From Symbiodinium microadriaticum (lineage: Eukaryota > Sar > Dinophyceae > Suessiales > Symbiodiniaceae), in assembly GCA_001939145.1 (NCBI GenBank), contig LSRX01001164.1:152594-216593 (forward strand): DNA of 64,000 nt. Direction: 5' to 3'. Under the pieces are notes generated by a model. It was given only the letters and a program-made list of their open reading frames with translations, made no database searches and was not told the DNA's origin. A program made the position numbers and the translations under genes. Positions 1 to 11,347 of the stretch are shown here, in pieces (position 1 is the first letter of the stretch; each line of letters opens with the position of its first letter).

Positions 1-264
1 AATCCTATAAGGTAATCCCAAAAAACGAACTACTGAGGGGCCTATGGGTAAATCCTTAACCCGGAATTCGTCGTAAACCCCTAAAGCCTTTGATCACCAT
101 CAAAGCGGGGCTTCAAATCGAACGCTGGAGCCCTAAGCGCCCGAAGGACCGTCCGGTGGTATCGCGAGGAGGGGCGGCAACTGAACTTGCCAATTCGAAG
201 TGTTTTGATTTCTTTTTTTAGAGGTTTCATTATTTTGCTGTGCTTTCCTAAAGCAACGGAATAA
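1..264. other. Subtelomere-like intergenic DNA, no gene seen
   Basis: AT-poor intergenic sequence with a few degenerate CCCTAAA-type heptamers (around 78-84 and 131-136). No conserved protein motif is visible on either strand. The open frames here are short or are extensions of the adjacent trinucleotide repeat. Confidence 0.5.
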
Positions 265-267
265 TGA

Positions 268-432
268 TGTCAGTAATGGTGATGATGATGATGGTGACGA
301 GGATGATGAGCAGGAGGATGAGGATGATGAGGATGCTGATGATGGGGATGATAATGATGATGGTGATGATGATGATGATGATGATGATGATGCTGAGAAC
401 CGTGATGATGATGATGATGATGATGATGATGT
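268..432. repeat. (GAT/ATG)n trinucleotide microsatellite
   Basis: Nearly continuous ATG/GAT/GAG triplets with interruptions. On the minus strand it reads as poly-His, poly-Ile or poly-Ser in the three frames, which is why three overlapping minus-strand frames stay open. The composition explains the open frames, so no gene is called. Similar triplet runs recur at 21300-21400 and 21585-21640. Confidence 0.9.
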
Positions 433-1880
433 AAGATATATATGATGTCCATTCGGCAATGCGGAACTGTTCTTGGCCATGGTGCCTGAAAAGAACAAGA
501 GCCAAGCTGCGAACTCCAAACCCTGCACCCTAAACAACCCTGACCCTGGAGCCTGAACTAACCTAAACCCCAACGACCAAACGATTTTTTAAGTACCTAA
601 ACCCTAAACCCTATTAAGCCAGCTGGAGAAGATCCCGTCACAAGAAAACGCCACAACGACAAAATCGCGACGGGGCCAGCCAACAAGTTCCAGGATGCTC
701 ATGGGAACCCCCCAAAAGAAAGCCTCGACCCTCAGCCCTAGGCATGAGCCCTTTTAGAAAACCCTTAGGGTCCATGTACCCAAATAGTATATACGTGGGC
801 CCCAAAATACCCCTGCAGGGTCTACTTTAAGGCCAAAGTATGTCTGTTTGGGTACATGGACCCTTAGGGAAGCATAAGAGAGGCTATTTCGGCCAGTGGA
901 ATTCGCCTCCGTGGAGGCGTTCGACAGAGATGTTTAGAGGGGTTCACACTAGGGTTTAGGGTTTAGGGTTTAATTAGGGTTTTCGAAGGGTTCACACTAC
1001 TGCCTTTTGCAAGTACAAGGGGTCGCTTTATCTTGCATCGCTTTGTTTTTTTTTTAACGAGCCCCAGTCTAGGCTGCAAGAGCATGAGCTTTCTAAACCC
1101 AAGCAAGAAAGTACACTGCCCTAAACCCCACCACAGTTCGATTCGGCACAACGCTGTAGAGCCTCAACGCCCATAAGCTGTTCTTCCCACAGGAAGTGGT
1201 TTAGGGTGCGGGGAAGACCATAACCCAAAGCCCGAGACCCTAAAAGCCTAAACTCCCAAACCCAAACTCCTAAACTTTCCTAAGCTCTTAATGTAAAACC
1301 CTACCCTTACCCTCAAAGAACTCATATTGAAAGGCTTTTGGGCCCAAAGACCCTACTATATAAGGCTTTTGGACTATTTTTTGATGCTAAGGGCTAAGAT
1401 TGGAGCCTCGACAGTTAGAGTAGGGCTTCGTTGTGAACTATACTGCAATACTGCGATTCAAGACCATAAACCACAAAAAGGAACTACTTAGGAGCCGATG
1501 AAACCCTAAACCCTGAACCCTAGACTTTCCTAAACTCCTAAGCTTTCCTAAGCTCTTACTTTAAAACCCTAAGCACACTCCTGTCACAGGTCATATTGAA
1601 ACCCTAAGCCCTAAAACCCCTAAACCCCCTAAACCCGAAACCCTAAACCCCAAACCTTAAGCTCTGTCACAGCTCATAGTTTAGGGCTTACCTAGACCCC
1701 AAAGAACCTACCTTTTTGAAGGACTTATATAAGGAAATCATAATAAGGAACCCTAATCTAAAGCCCTAAGCACACTCCTGTCACAGGTCATAGATCGTCT
1801 CCCTCAGGTTTGGAGGAGAAGTGACCTTCAGGAGCCCGGTCCTTGCGGCCTTCGAGTCTTTTGGGGGGGGTTACGACTGA
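433..1880. repeat. Degenerate CCCTAAA heptamer region
   Basis: Interstitial telomere-type DNA made of scattered CCCTAAA, CCCTGAA and CCCTAAG heptamers with unique sequence between them. A short phrase containing CACTCCTGTCACAGGTCATA appears twice (about 1570 and 1768). No conserved coding sequence was recognised. A fold-back element lies inside it at 767-864. Confidence 0.7.
767..864. mobile_element. Fold-back (MITE-like) element, copy 1
   Basis: A 98-bp segment whose ends are inverted copies. The left end begins AGGGTCCATGTACCCAAA and the right end is its reverse complement, TTTGGGTACATGGACCCT. The arms continue inward imperfectly to about 36 bp and would form a long hairpin. It is closely related to 12449-12547 and to the solo right arm at 12062-12092. 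There is no coding capacity. The sequence shows a dispersed hairpin; calling it a miniature inverted-repeat transposon is inference because no clear target-site duplication was found. Confidence 0.65.
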
Positions 1881-2140
1881 GGGTTTAGGGTTTTAGGGTT
1901 TTAGGGTTTTAGGATTTAGGGCTCTAGGGTTTTAGGATTTAGGGTTTAGGGTTTTAGGGTTTAGGGTTTAAGGATTTAGGGTTTAGGGTTTAGGGTTTAG
2001 GGTTTAGGGTTTAGGGTTTAGGGGTTTGGGTTTTAGGATTTAGGATTTAGGGTTTAGGGTTTTAGGGTTTAGGGTTGCGATTTAAGGTTTAGGAATTAGG
2101 ATTTAGGGTTTAGGTTTAGGTTTGGGGTTAACCTAAACCC
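1881..2140 (+). repeat. Interstitial (TTTAGGG)n telomere-type array
   Basis: Dense tandem TTTAGGG heptamers with variants (TTTTAGGG, TTTAGGAT, TTTAGGGG); the purest run is about 1976-2022. TTTAGGG is the plant-type telomere repeat also used by dinoflagellates. Because it is flanked on both sides by other sequence and is degenerate, it is an internal tract, not a chromosome end. Confidence 0.85.
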
Positions 2141-3050
2141 CCCAAGTCTTTGGCGATTGCGACTTGCGATTTAGGGTGTAGGTTTAGGGCTAGAGACGGA
2201 GAGTGCGAGAGTTCCGCGCACTGGCTGGCAGAACTGCAGCAACAATAAAAAAGAAGCCAAAAAAGTACCAATATTAATTATTCCTTAGGGTTCCTGCTTA
2301 AAAATATACTATAAAGGAACCTTAAACCCTATTCTAATCATTAATTATAAAGGCCCCTACATTACCTTCCAGGCAGGGTCGTCGTCTGGCGACTGAAGCG
2401 GGTCATGGAGATACTTCGAGACACCGAGCTACTGTAGGGCCCTTAATAATTACCTATGCTATCTTGCGGGCTCCTTATTATAATTATAGTATGATATACC
2501 CCCCCCCTACAGTACAGGACAAGCCGTGCATTGTGTGCGGAAGTCTGTCAACACTGCTCGCAAAGGACGGCAAGAGGGATGCTGACAGCCACAAGCATGG
2601 AAGTAGATTCAAAAGCCGCGGACTGACTGTCTGCAGAAGCACTGCAAAGGATACCAATGCTGCCGAACCTGCCATGAATATTCCTGCTGCATAAGAGTCT
2701 GTGCAGTGCAGCTTCTTTTTGGGTAGCTCTCTGAATTGGGGTCCCTTTCAGGGTCCTTTCTCTAGTGGGTGCCACACTATATTGGGGACCTAAAAAGGGG
2801 CCCTCCTTCTAGTTAACTACCCGGTTTGGTGACAACGGGAGGATCTCGCGGTGGAAGAGGGACTTAGAAAGGGACCTTCCTGGGGTTTGGGGTTTAGGGT
2901 TATTTAGAAAGGGACCTTTCTGGTTTAGGGTTTAGGGTTCAGGGTCTCGGTTCTTCTTCATATGAGCGTTGTTCTTTTTGGTGGGTTCTTTTGACCATAC
3001 TTGGATGGCGATTAGCGAAAACTCGGTCGCTGAAAAAGTGCACACCCTTT
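2141..3050. other. Intergenic, no supported gene
   Basis: Mixed sequence with short TTTAGGG tracts (2887-2940). Short open frames at 2464-2694 and on the opposite strand overlap one another, have no recognisable motif and are not called as genes. Confidence 0.5.
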
Positions 3051-3053
3051 CGA

Positions 3054-3512
3054 TCGGGCGCAAGGGCGCACAAGGGCGAGCGCAAGCTATGCGCAAGGCT
3101 TGTTGTTAAGGTTGTTTCAAGAGTGATACTCAGCAGCAGATGCAACCACAGGGCATGTTGCCTGAATCATGAGTGGGCCGTTTTGTGACAAACCCAGAAA
3201 CCACAGTAGCACAGTCGCGAACGGTTGAAAATAAGGTTGTGACACGGCATCCTCTGCGCAAGATCGGCGCAAGCGCGCGCAAGAGAGCGCGCAAGGTCGC
3301 CTGCCCAAAGCCATGAGGACTCGCCATGAAGGCCCCGGAGCTGTTGACAGCATTCGGGCGCTGGGTTGCACAGGGCAAGCCTGCTGCAAGGAAACGGAAA
3401 TCATCCGCGGCTTCTGCTGGTGCAGAGGCTACCAAGCTATATCCTTCAAAAAACCTCGCGCGCGCAAGCACGCCCAAGCAACGCGCAAGGACGAAGCGCA
3501 AGAGGTCCTAAT
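3054..3512. repeat. Clustered GCGCAAG heptamer repeats
   Basis: The heptamer GCGCAAG occurs about ten times in three clusters: about 3057-3096, 3250-3295 and 3458-3502. Spacing is irregular, so this is not a simple tandem array. Several short Arg/Ala/Lys-rich frames cross the region because of the motif itself. Neither a gene nor a known element explains the clustering. Confidence 0.6.
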
Positions 3513-3559
3513 TGGCATGCGTGGAACAAGGATATAGAACAACCCTCATATGACTCCAC

Positions 3560-4589
3560 TCTGCCCCAAAATTACTAAGTTGGTTAAGGTCCGACGAGCC
3601 ATCCAGCAAGAGGTTTTCTGAGCAACTCTCGCAAACCCTAAACCCTAAGCCCTCAAACCAAACACCCTAAACCCTAAGACCTCAATCAAACAAAGAAGAA
3701 CCTAAACCCTAAGCCTTCAAACCATAAACCCTAAACCCGTTCCACGAAACAAGCCCTTAAACAACTCCCCAACATGTCTCTAATGCCCAAAACCCCTACA
3801 CCCTCAAGCTTAAACCCCGACACGCCCGGGTTAGGGTTTTGGGTTTAGGGCTTAGGGTTTGAGGCTTTAGGATTTTAGAACTTTAGGGTTTTAGGGTTCA
3901 GGATAGAATCCCAAATGCCCTACAAAACCCTTAGAACTCCGACATCCCTTTAGGAAGCCCTTTGCTAGAGGACTCGCCTACCCTAAAGTTTGCGCTCTCC
4001 AGGAGACCGCCGTGTGCAAAGGAAGCCGGACGGATCCGATGGCCCAGGAATCTGAGGAAGGAGAGCTCTAGTCGAGCGCTTAGGGGTTGAGGGCTTTAGG
4101 GGTTTAGGGTTTAGGGGTTTAGGGGTTTAGGGGTTTCGGGTTTAGGGGTTTAGGGGTTTAGGGGTTACGAGTTTAGGTAGCCCCTGATGAAAGCAAGATG
4201 CCCTGAACCCAAACCCGAAACACTGCAGCCCTCAACCCTAAACCCCGAAACCCCACAGCCCTCCGACACCCTCAAACCCTAAACCCTACAGCCTTAAACC
4301 CTGAAGCCCTAAACCTCCTAAGCCCTAAAACCCTAAACCCCTAAACGGCCCTAAAAACCCTAAAACCCTCAAACCCCAAACCTCCTAAACCCCAAACTTA
4401 AGCCCTGGCCCCTTTTAAAACAAAAAACACTAAAACCCTAAAACCCAAAACCTCCTAAACCCTTTAAAACAAAAAAACAAAACGCAAGTAGGCACCTTGT
4501 CGCAGAGACTGCGGCAGAACTGCTACCCGGAGCCGGGGCTCGGCCCAAGGCATCAAAAGAGACGAGGTTTAGGGGGTTTTTGGGGGTTT
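3560..4589. repeat. Degenerate telomere-type heptamers
   Basis: CCCTAAA-rich stretches (3635-3800 and 4200-4480) alternate with the opposite orientation TTTAGGG(G) (3830-3900 and 4080-4180). No coding signal was seen. The strand switch indicates a patchwork of interstitial telomere-like DNA. Confidence 0.7.
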
Positions 4590-4590
4590 N
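4590..4590. other. Assembly gap or ambiguous base (single N)
   Basis: A lone N. It coincides exactly with the first base before the 911-bp direct repeat whose second copy starts at 8546. Together with the N at 11347 it delimits a contig-like segment. Confidence 0.9.
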
Positions 4591-5501
4591 AACCCCCCAG
4601 ATAAAGGAAACTACAGGTGGGGAGTTTAGGGGTTTAGGGGGTTTAGGGTTTAGGGTCTAGGGTTTGGGGGGTTTAGGGGTTTAGGGAAGGTTAAAGGAAA
4701 CTACAGGTAAGGGGTTTAGGGTATATGGGGCTTCTATAGGGCTTCTATAACGTCTCTAGACCTTCTATAAGGCAGGCTCCTATAACGGTAACTACCCACC
4801 TGAAAATGTCCTAGACCCAGACACCGGAAAGCATGAGAATCTCTAAATCCCAATCAACCCTCCCCAGAGTATCGCGACAAACAGCTGATCCCCGAAGCTC
4901 AGGAGACCCTGCCCAGAAAGCCCAGTACACCATAAGTCATGAAAGGAAGGCCACTGCACTGTAAGCCCTCAAGCACTACACAACCCTAAGCCCTAAATTT
5001 GAACCCTACACCATACCCAAGAGCTAAGTAGATGACTTCGTGTATCAGGTTCAAAAGGCCTCTGACTGAGGGTATCTGAGGCTGCTTTCAGGAGTCCTGG
5101 CGTATCCTTCAGTCTGTTTTCAGAGCCCTAAGCCCTGGACCCCAAGCCTTAAGAGCCCTAAACCGCAAACCCCTAAACCCTGAACCTCTTTAATTAGCCC
5201 AAGCCCAAAACCCTAAACCCCTAAACCCTAAGAGCCCTTGACCAAGCCCAAATCCCCAAACCCCTAACCTTACAGCCCTTACCCCCAAACCCTGAACCCA
5301 AAGCTTGTTTTACTGGAATGAAGGCCGTACTTCATCGACTGGCTGCAGCGACGGAAGAGGCCCTGGGTGGCAAACATGATCAGCTGAGGAGTTTGTCGGG
5401 GTTTGTTTAGGGTTTAGTTCAGGTTTAGGGATTTAGGCTCATGGCTTGGATTTTTGAGGGTTTAGGTTTTTGCTTGTGTAGGGTTTGGGTATAGCATTCA
5501 G
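4591..5501 (+). repeat. Large direct repeat, copy A (one 90-bp unit)
   Basis: Begins immediately after the N and matches 8546-11346 base for base wherever compared, except that copy A has one 90-bp unit plus a 17-bp partial (4602-4708) where copy B has 22. Downstream of the array the two copies keep a constant offset of 5845 bp until copy B stops at the next N. 911 bp plus 21 x 90 bp equals the 2801 bp of copy B, so no other length change is needed. Confidence 0.92.
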
Positions 5502-6079
5502 GGGTTTAGCTTTGTCATGATCCTTTCAATTGCCCTGCGATGTAACTTGTTTCCTTCAGGTTCAACATCTCCCAGAAGCATTTTTCGCAACCCTAAACCC
5601 TAAACCCTAAATCTTCAACCCTACCGCACTAAGGCCGGGTCCTTGGCCTTAGGATTTAATTAAGTTTTTTCAAATTCCGGAGGTTGCGACAGCTGCAAAC
5701 TCACCGACTCAAAGCCCAGCCCTCTAAAGCGTACGCCCAAAAACGCTCAGAGTCAATACCCGGAATCTCTGAGGAAGGTCTTAAAGCATTGATGTCGATA
5801 CCCTAAACCCTAAACGCTAAGTCTCCAGGCCGTAAGCCCTGTAAACCCTAAGCCCTCAATATAAAGCCTTACCTGTGGCCCAAAATGCCTACATTTTCAG
5901 GGAACTTTACAGTTTCTATATGACAGTTCCTTGAAAATACGGAACTGCAAAGAGGTAGTTTTTTCCGGCTACGAGAAGCCCTGGCAGGCTGCGATTGTTT
6001 GCCAACCCTAAACCCTCAATATAAACCTTAAGCCCCAAAGGCTGCGATTGATTACCAAAAACCCTAAACGCCTAAACCC
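5502..6079. other. Intergenic with short hairpin
   Basis: Degenerate heptamers plus a short inverted repeat at about 5894-5940 (ATTTTCAGGGAACT against AGTTCCTTGAAAAT). The phrase GGCTGCGATTGTTT(G/A)CCAA occurs just before the 70-bp satellite (about 5987), again as a variant at 6047, and after it (8028), so the satellite is bracketed by direct repeats. No gene was seen. Confidence 0.6.
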
Positions 6080-7988
6080 CCTAAACCCCTAAACCCTACA
6101 CTCTAAACCCTAAGACCCCCTAAACCCTAAAACCTAAAGCCCCTAAACCCCTAAACCCCTAAACCCTACACTCTAAACCCTAAGACCCCCTAAACCCTAA
6201 AACCTAAAGCCCCTAAACCCCTAAACCCCTAAACCCTACACTCTAAACCCTAAGACCCCCTAAACCCTAAAACCTAAAGCCCCTAAACCCCTAAACCCCT
6301 AAACCCTACACTCTAAACCCTAAGACCCCCTAAACCCTAAAACCTAAAGCCCCTAAACCCCTAAACCCCTAAACCCTACACTCTAAACCCTAAGACCCCC
6401 TAAACCCTAAAACCTAAAGCCCCTAAACCCCTAAACCCCTAAACCCTACACTCTAAACCCTAAGACCCCCTAAACCCTAAAACCTAAAGCCCCTAAACCC
6501 CTAAACCCCTAAACCCTACACTCTAAACCCTAAGACCCCCTAAACCCTAAAACCTAAAGCCCCTAAACCCCTAAACCCCTAAACCCTACACTCTAAACCC
6601 TAAGACCCCCTAAACCCTAAAACCTAAAGCCCCTAAACCCCTAAACCCCTAAACCCTACACTCTAAACCCTAAGACCCCCTAAACCCTAAAACCTAAAGC
6701 CCCTAAACCCCTAAACCCCTAAACCCTACACTCTAAACCCTAAGACCCCCTAAACCCTAAAACCTAAAGCCCCTAAACCCCTAAACCCCTAAACCCTACA
6801 CTCTAAACCCTAAGACCCCCTAAACCCTAAAACCTAAAGCCCCTAAACCCCTAAACCCCTAAACCCTACACTCTAAACCCTAAGACCCCCTAAACCCTAA
6901 AACCTAAAGCCCCTAAACCCCTAAACCCCTAAACCCTACACTCTAAACCCTAAGACCCCCTAAACCCTAAAACCTAAAGCCCCTAAACCCCTAAACCCCT
7001 AAACCCTACACTCTAAACCCTAAGACCCCCTAAACCCTAAAACCTAAAGCCCCTAAACCCCTAAACCCCTAAACCCTACACTCTAAACCCTAAGACCCCC
7101 TAAACCCTAAAACCTAAAGCCCCTAAACCCCTAAACCCCTAAACCCTACACTCTAAACCCTAAGACCCCCTAAACCCTAAAACCTAAAGCCCCTAAACCC
7201 CTAAACCCCTAAACCCTACACTCTAAACCCTAAGACCCCCTAAACCCTAAAACCTAAAGCCCCTAAACCCCTAAACCCCTAAACCCTACACTCTAAACCC
7301 TAAGACCCCCTAAACCCTAAAACCTAAAGCCCCTAAACCCCTAAACCCCTAAACCCTACACTCTAAACCCTAAGACCCCCTAAACCCTAAAACCTAAAGC
7401 CCCTAAACCCCTAAACCCCTAAACCCTACACTCTAAACCCTAAGACCCCCTAAACCCTAAAACCTAAAGCCCCTAAACCCCTAAACCCCTAAACCCTACA
7501 CTCTAAACCCTAAGACCCCCTAAACCCTAAAACCTAAAGCCCCTAAACCCCTAAACCCCTAAACCCTACACTCTAAACCCTAAGACCCCCTAAACCCTAA
7601 AACCTAAAGCCCCTAAACCCCTAAACCCCTAAACCCTACACTCTAAACCCTAAGACCCCCTAAACCCTAAAACCTAAAGCCCCTAAACCCCTAAACCCCT
7701 AAACCCTACACTCTAAACCCTAAGACCCCCTAAACCCTAAAACCTAAAGCCCCTAAACCCCTAAACCCCTAAACCCTACACTCTAAACCCTAAGACCCCC
7801 TAAACCCTAAAACCTAAAGCCCCTAAACCCCTAAACCCCTAAACCCTACACTCTAAACCCTAAGACCCCCTAAACCCTAAAACCTAAAGCCCCTAAACCC
7901 CTAAACCCCTAAACCCTACACTCTAAACCCTAAGACCCCCTAAACCCTAAAACCTAAAGCCCCTAAACCCCTAAACCCCTAAACCCTA
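6080..7988 (+). repeat. 70-bp satellite, about 27 copies
   Basis: A strictly 70-bp periodic array: the marker TAAGACCCCC occurs at 6111 and then every 70 bp to 7931 (27 occurrences). Copies are identical as read. Each unit is built of CCCTAAA/CCCCTAAA variants, so it is a higher-order satellite derived from telomere-type heptamers. Such homogeneity implies recent amplification or conversion, or an assembler filling the gap from one unit. Confidence 0.97.
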
Positions 7989-8545
7989 AACCCTAAGCCC
8001 TAAACCCTAAACCCTATCTATGACAGGCTGCGATTGTTTACCAACCTGGTCATCTCCCTGCCCGACTCAGCGCCAAGCTCTCGGAAGCGCTCCAACGAGG
8101 TCTCAGCGCTCCTATTTTTTTGGGGGATTTTCCGGCGGGTTTTGTAGGGTTTAGGGTTTAGGGTTTTAGGGTTGAGGGTTTAGGGTTTCGGGGTTGAGGG
8201 TTTAGGGTTTCGGGGTTGAGGGTTTAGGGTTTAGGTTTGGGGGGTTGAGGGTACTGTAGCGTCGATCATGATCTTGAGACCCCTGTGGCTTTAAGAGATA
8301 GGAAGCCTCGAAGCCATCGTCCCAAAACCCCTGCACGAAGGAACCTGCCTGAGATCGCGTTAAAGTTTAACCTTAAACCCTAAACCCTACATAAACCCTA
8401 AACCCTAAGCATAAACCCTAAATATAAACCCTAAACCCTAAGCCCTAAAGGGGTTGAGGGTGTTCCTGGCATACTTCCAGGCATGTTTCCTGAAATTCAG
8501 GAATCTTTAGTTCGAGTCTTCGGCCCCCCATGTCCGAAAGTTGAG
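7989..8545. other. Spacer between the two satellites, no gene
   Basis: Contains the bracketing phrase at 8028, TTTAGGG tracts (8140-8250), CCCTAAA tracts (8370-8450) and unique sequence. No protein motif was recognised. Confidence 0.6.
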
Positions 8546-11346
8546 AACCCCCCAGATAAAGGAAACTACAGGTGGGGAGTTTAGGGGTTTAGGGGGTTTA
8601 GGGTTTAGGGTCTAGGGTTTGGGGGGTTTAGGGGTTTAGGGAAGGTTAAAGGAAACTACAGGTGGGGAGTTTAGGGGTTTAGGGGGTTTAGGGTTTAGGG
8701 TCTAGGGTTTGGGGGGTTTAGGGGTTTAGGGAAGGTTAAAGGAAACTACAGGTGGGGAGTTTAGGGGTTTAGGGGGTTTAGGGTTTAGGGTCTAGGGTTT
8801 GGGGGGTTTAGGGGTTTAGGGAAGGTTAAAGGAAACTACAGGTGGGGAGTTTAGGGGTTTAGGGGGTTTAGGGTTTAGGGTCTAGGGTTTGGGGGGTTTA
8901 GGGGTTTAGGGAAGGTTAAAGGAAACTACAGGTGGGGAGTTTAGGGGTTTAGGGGGTTTAGGGTTTAGGGTCTAGGGTTTGGGGGGTTTAGGGGTTTAGG
9001 GAAGGTTAAAGGAAACTACAGGTGGGGAGTTTAGGGGTTTAGGGGGTTTAGGGTTTAGGGTCTAGGGTTTGGGGGGTTTAGGGGTTTAGGGAAGGTTAAA
9101 GGAAACTACAGGTGGGGAGTTTAGGGGTTTAGGGGGTTTAGGGTTTAGGGTCTAGGGTTTGGGGGGTTTAGGGGTTTAGGGAAGGTTAAAGGAAACTACA
9201 GGTGGGGAGTTTAGGGGTTTAGGGGGTTTAGGGTTTAGGGTCTAGGGTTTGGGGGGTTTAGGGGTTTAGGGAAGGTTAAAGGAAACTACAGGTGGGGAGT
9301 TTAGGGGTTTAGGGGGTTTAGGGTTTAGGGTCTAGGGTTTGGGGGGTTTAGGGGTTTAGGGAAGGTTAAAGGAAACTACAGGTGGGGAGTTTAGGGGTTT
9401 AGGGGGTTTAGGGTTTAGGGTCTAGGGTTTGGGGGGTTTAGGGGTTTAGGGAAGGTTAAAGGAAACTACAGGTGGGGAGTTTAGGGGTTTAGGGGGTTTA
9501 GGGTTTAGGGTCTAGGGTTTGGGGGGTTTAGGGGTTTAGGGAAGGTTAAAGGAAACTACAGGTGGGGAGTTTAGGGGTTTAGGGGGTTTAGGGTTTAGGG
9601 TCTAGGGTTTGGGGGGTTTAGGGGTTTAGGGAAGGTTAAAGGAAACTACAGGTGGGGAGTTTAGGGGTTTAGGGGGTTTAGGGTTTAGGGTCTAGGGTTT
9701 GGGGGGTTTAGGGGTTTAGGGAAGGTTAAAGGAAACTACAGGTGGGGAGTTTAGGGGTTTAGGGGGTTTAGGGTTTAGGGTCTAGGGTTTGGGGGGTTTA
9801 GGGGTTTAGGGAAGGTTAAAGGAAACTACAGGTGGGGAGTTTAGGGGTTTAGGGGGTTTAGGGTTTAGGGTCTAGGGTTTGGGGGGTTTAGGGGTTTAGG
9901 GAAGGTTAAAGGAAACTACAGGTGGGGAGTTTAGGGGTTTAGGGGGTTTAGGGTTTAGGGTCTAGGGTTTGGGGGGTTTAGGGGTTTAGGGAAGGTTAAA
10001 GGAAACTACAGGTGGGGAGTTTAGGGGTTTAGGGGGTTTAGGGTTTAGGGTCTAGGGTTTGGGGGGTTTAGGGGTTTAGGGAAGGTTAAAGGAAACTACA
10101 GGTGGGGAGTTTAGGGGTTTAGGGGGTTTAGGGTTTAGGGTCTAGGGTTTGGGGGGTTTAGGGGTTTAGGGAAGGTTAAAGGAAACTACAGGTGGGGAGT
10201 TTAGGGGTTTAGGGGGTTTAGGGTTTAGGGTCTAGGGTTTGGGGGGTTTAGGGGTTTAGGGAAGGTTAAAGGAAACTACAGGTGGGGAGTTTAGGGGTTT
10301 AGGGGGTTTAGGGTTTAGGGTCTAGGGTTTGGGGGGTTTAGGGGTTTAGGGAAGGTTAAAGGAAACTACAGGTGGGGAGTTTAGGGGTTTAGGGGGTTTA
10401 GGGTTTAGGGTCTAGGGTTTGGGGGGTTTAGGGGTTTAGGGAAGGTTAAAGGAAACTACAGGTGGGGAGTTTAGGGGTTTAGGGGGTTTAGGGTTTAGGG
10501 TCTAGGGTTTGGGGGGTTTAGGGGTTTAGGGAAGGTTAAAGGAAACTACAGGTAAGGGGTTTAGGGTATATGGGGCTTCTATAGGGCTTCTATAACGTCT
10601 CTAGACCTTCTATAAGGCAGGCTCCTATAACGGTAACTACCCACCTGAAAATGTCCTAGACCCAGACACCGGAAAGCATGAGAATCTCTAAATCCCAATC
10701 AACCCTCCCCAGAGTATCGCGACAAACAGCTGATCCCCGAAGCTCAGGAGACCCTGCCCAGAAAGCCCAGTACACCATAAGTCATGAAAGGAAGGCCACT
10801 GCACTGTAAGCCCTCAAGCACTACACAACCCTAAGCCCTAAATTTGAACCCTACACCATACCCAAGAGCTAAGTAGATGACTTCGTGTATCAGGTTCAAA
10901 AGGCCTCTGACTGAGGGTATCTGAGGCTGCTTTCAGGAGTCCTGGCGTATCCTTCAGTCTGTTTTCAGAGCCCTAAGCCCTGGACCCCAAGCCTTAAGAG
11001 CCCTAAACCGCAAACCCCTAAACCCTGAACCTCTTTAATTAGCCCAAGCCCAAAACCCTAAACCCCTAAACCCTAAGAGCCCTTGACCAAGCCCAAATCC
11101 CCAAACCCCTAACCTTACAGCCCTTACCCCCAAACCCTGAACCCAAAGCTTGTTTTACTGGAATGAAGGCCGTACTTCATCGACTGGCTGCAGCGACGGA
11201 AGAGGCCCTGGGTGGCAAACATGATCAGCTGAGGAGTTTGTCGGGGTTTGTTTAGGGTTTAGTTCAGGTTTAGGGATTTAGGCTCATGGCTTGGATTTTT
11301 GAGGGTTTAGGTTTTTGCTTGTGTAGGGTTTGGGTATAGCATTCAG
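8546..11346 (+). repeat. Large direct repeat, copy B (22 x 90-bp units)
   Basis: Second copy of the 4591-5501 segment, expanded by 21 extra 90-bp units. It ends exactly at the N at 11347, while copy A continues into different sequence there. Both copies carry the same run of non-repetitive sequence (for example CTATAACGGTAACTACCCAC and the Pst-like CGACTGGCTGCAGCGACGG), so the match is a true duplication and not chance similarity of heptamers. Confidence 0.92.
8557..10553 (+). repeat. 90-bp satellite, about 22 copies
   Basis: Exact 90-bp period: the marker GAAGGTTAAAGG recurs at 8641, 8731, 8821 and so on to 10531. Each unit has a unique core (AAAGGAAACTACAGGTGGGG) followed by TTTAGGGG-type heptamers, so the G-rich strand is opposite to that of the 70-bp satellite. 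All units read as identical. The same unit is present once at 4602-4708. Confidence 0.97.
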
Positions 11347-11347
11347 N
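11347..11347. other. Assembly gap or ambiguous base (single N)
   Basis: Second lone N. Copy B of the large repeat terminates at this base, which makes the N-to-N segment (4591-11346) terminally redundant. Confidence 0.9.

Noticed and set aside
133..573. Minus-strand Ser-rich, Ile-rich and His-rich frames
   Set aside because: All three are translations of the same GAT/ATG microsatellite; no flanking protein-like sequence.
1881..2140. A true telomere (chromosome end)
   Set aside because: The TTTAGGG tract is degenerate, internal, and accompanied by both heptamer orientations along 14 kb, so it is interstitial.
6080..10553. CRISPR array
   Set aside because: Units are contiguous and identical with no unique spacers, in a eukaryotic subtelomere-like context; they are satellites.
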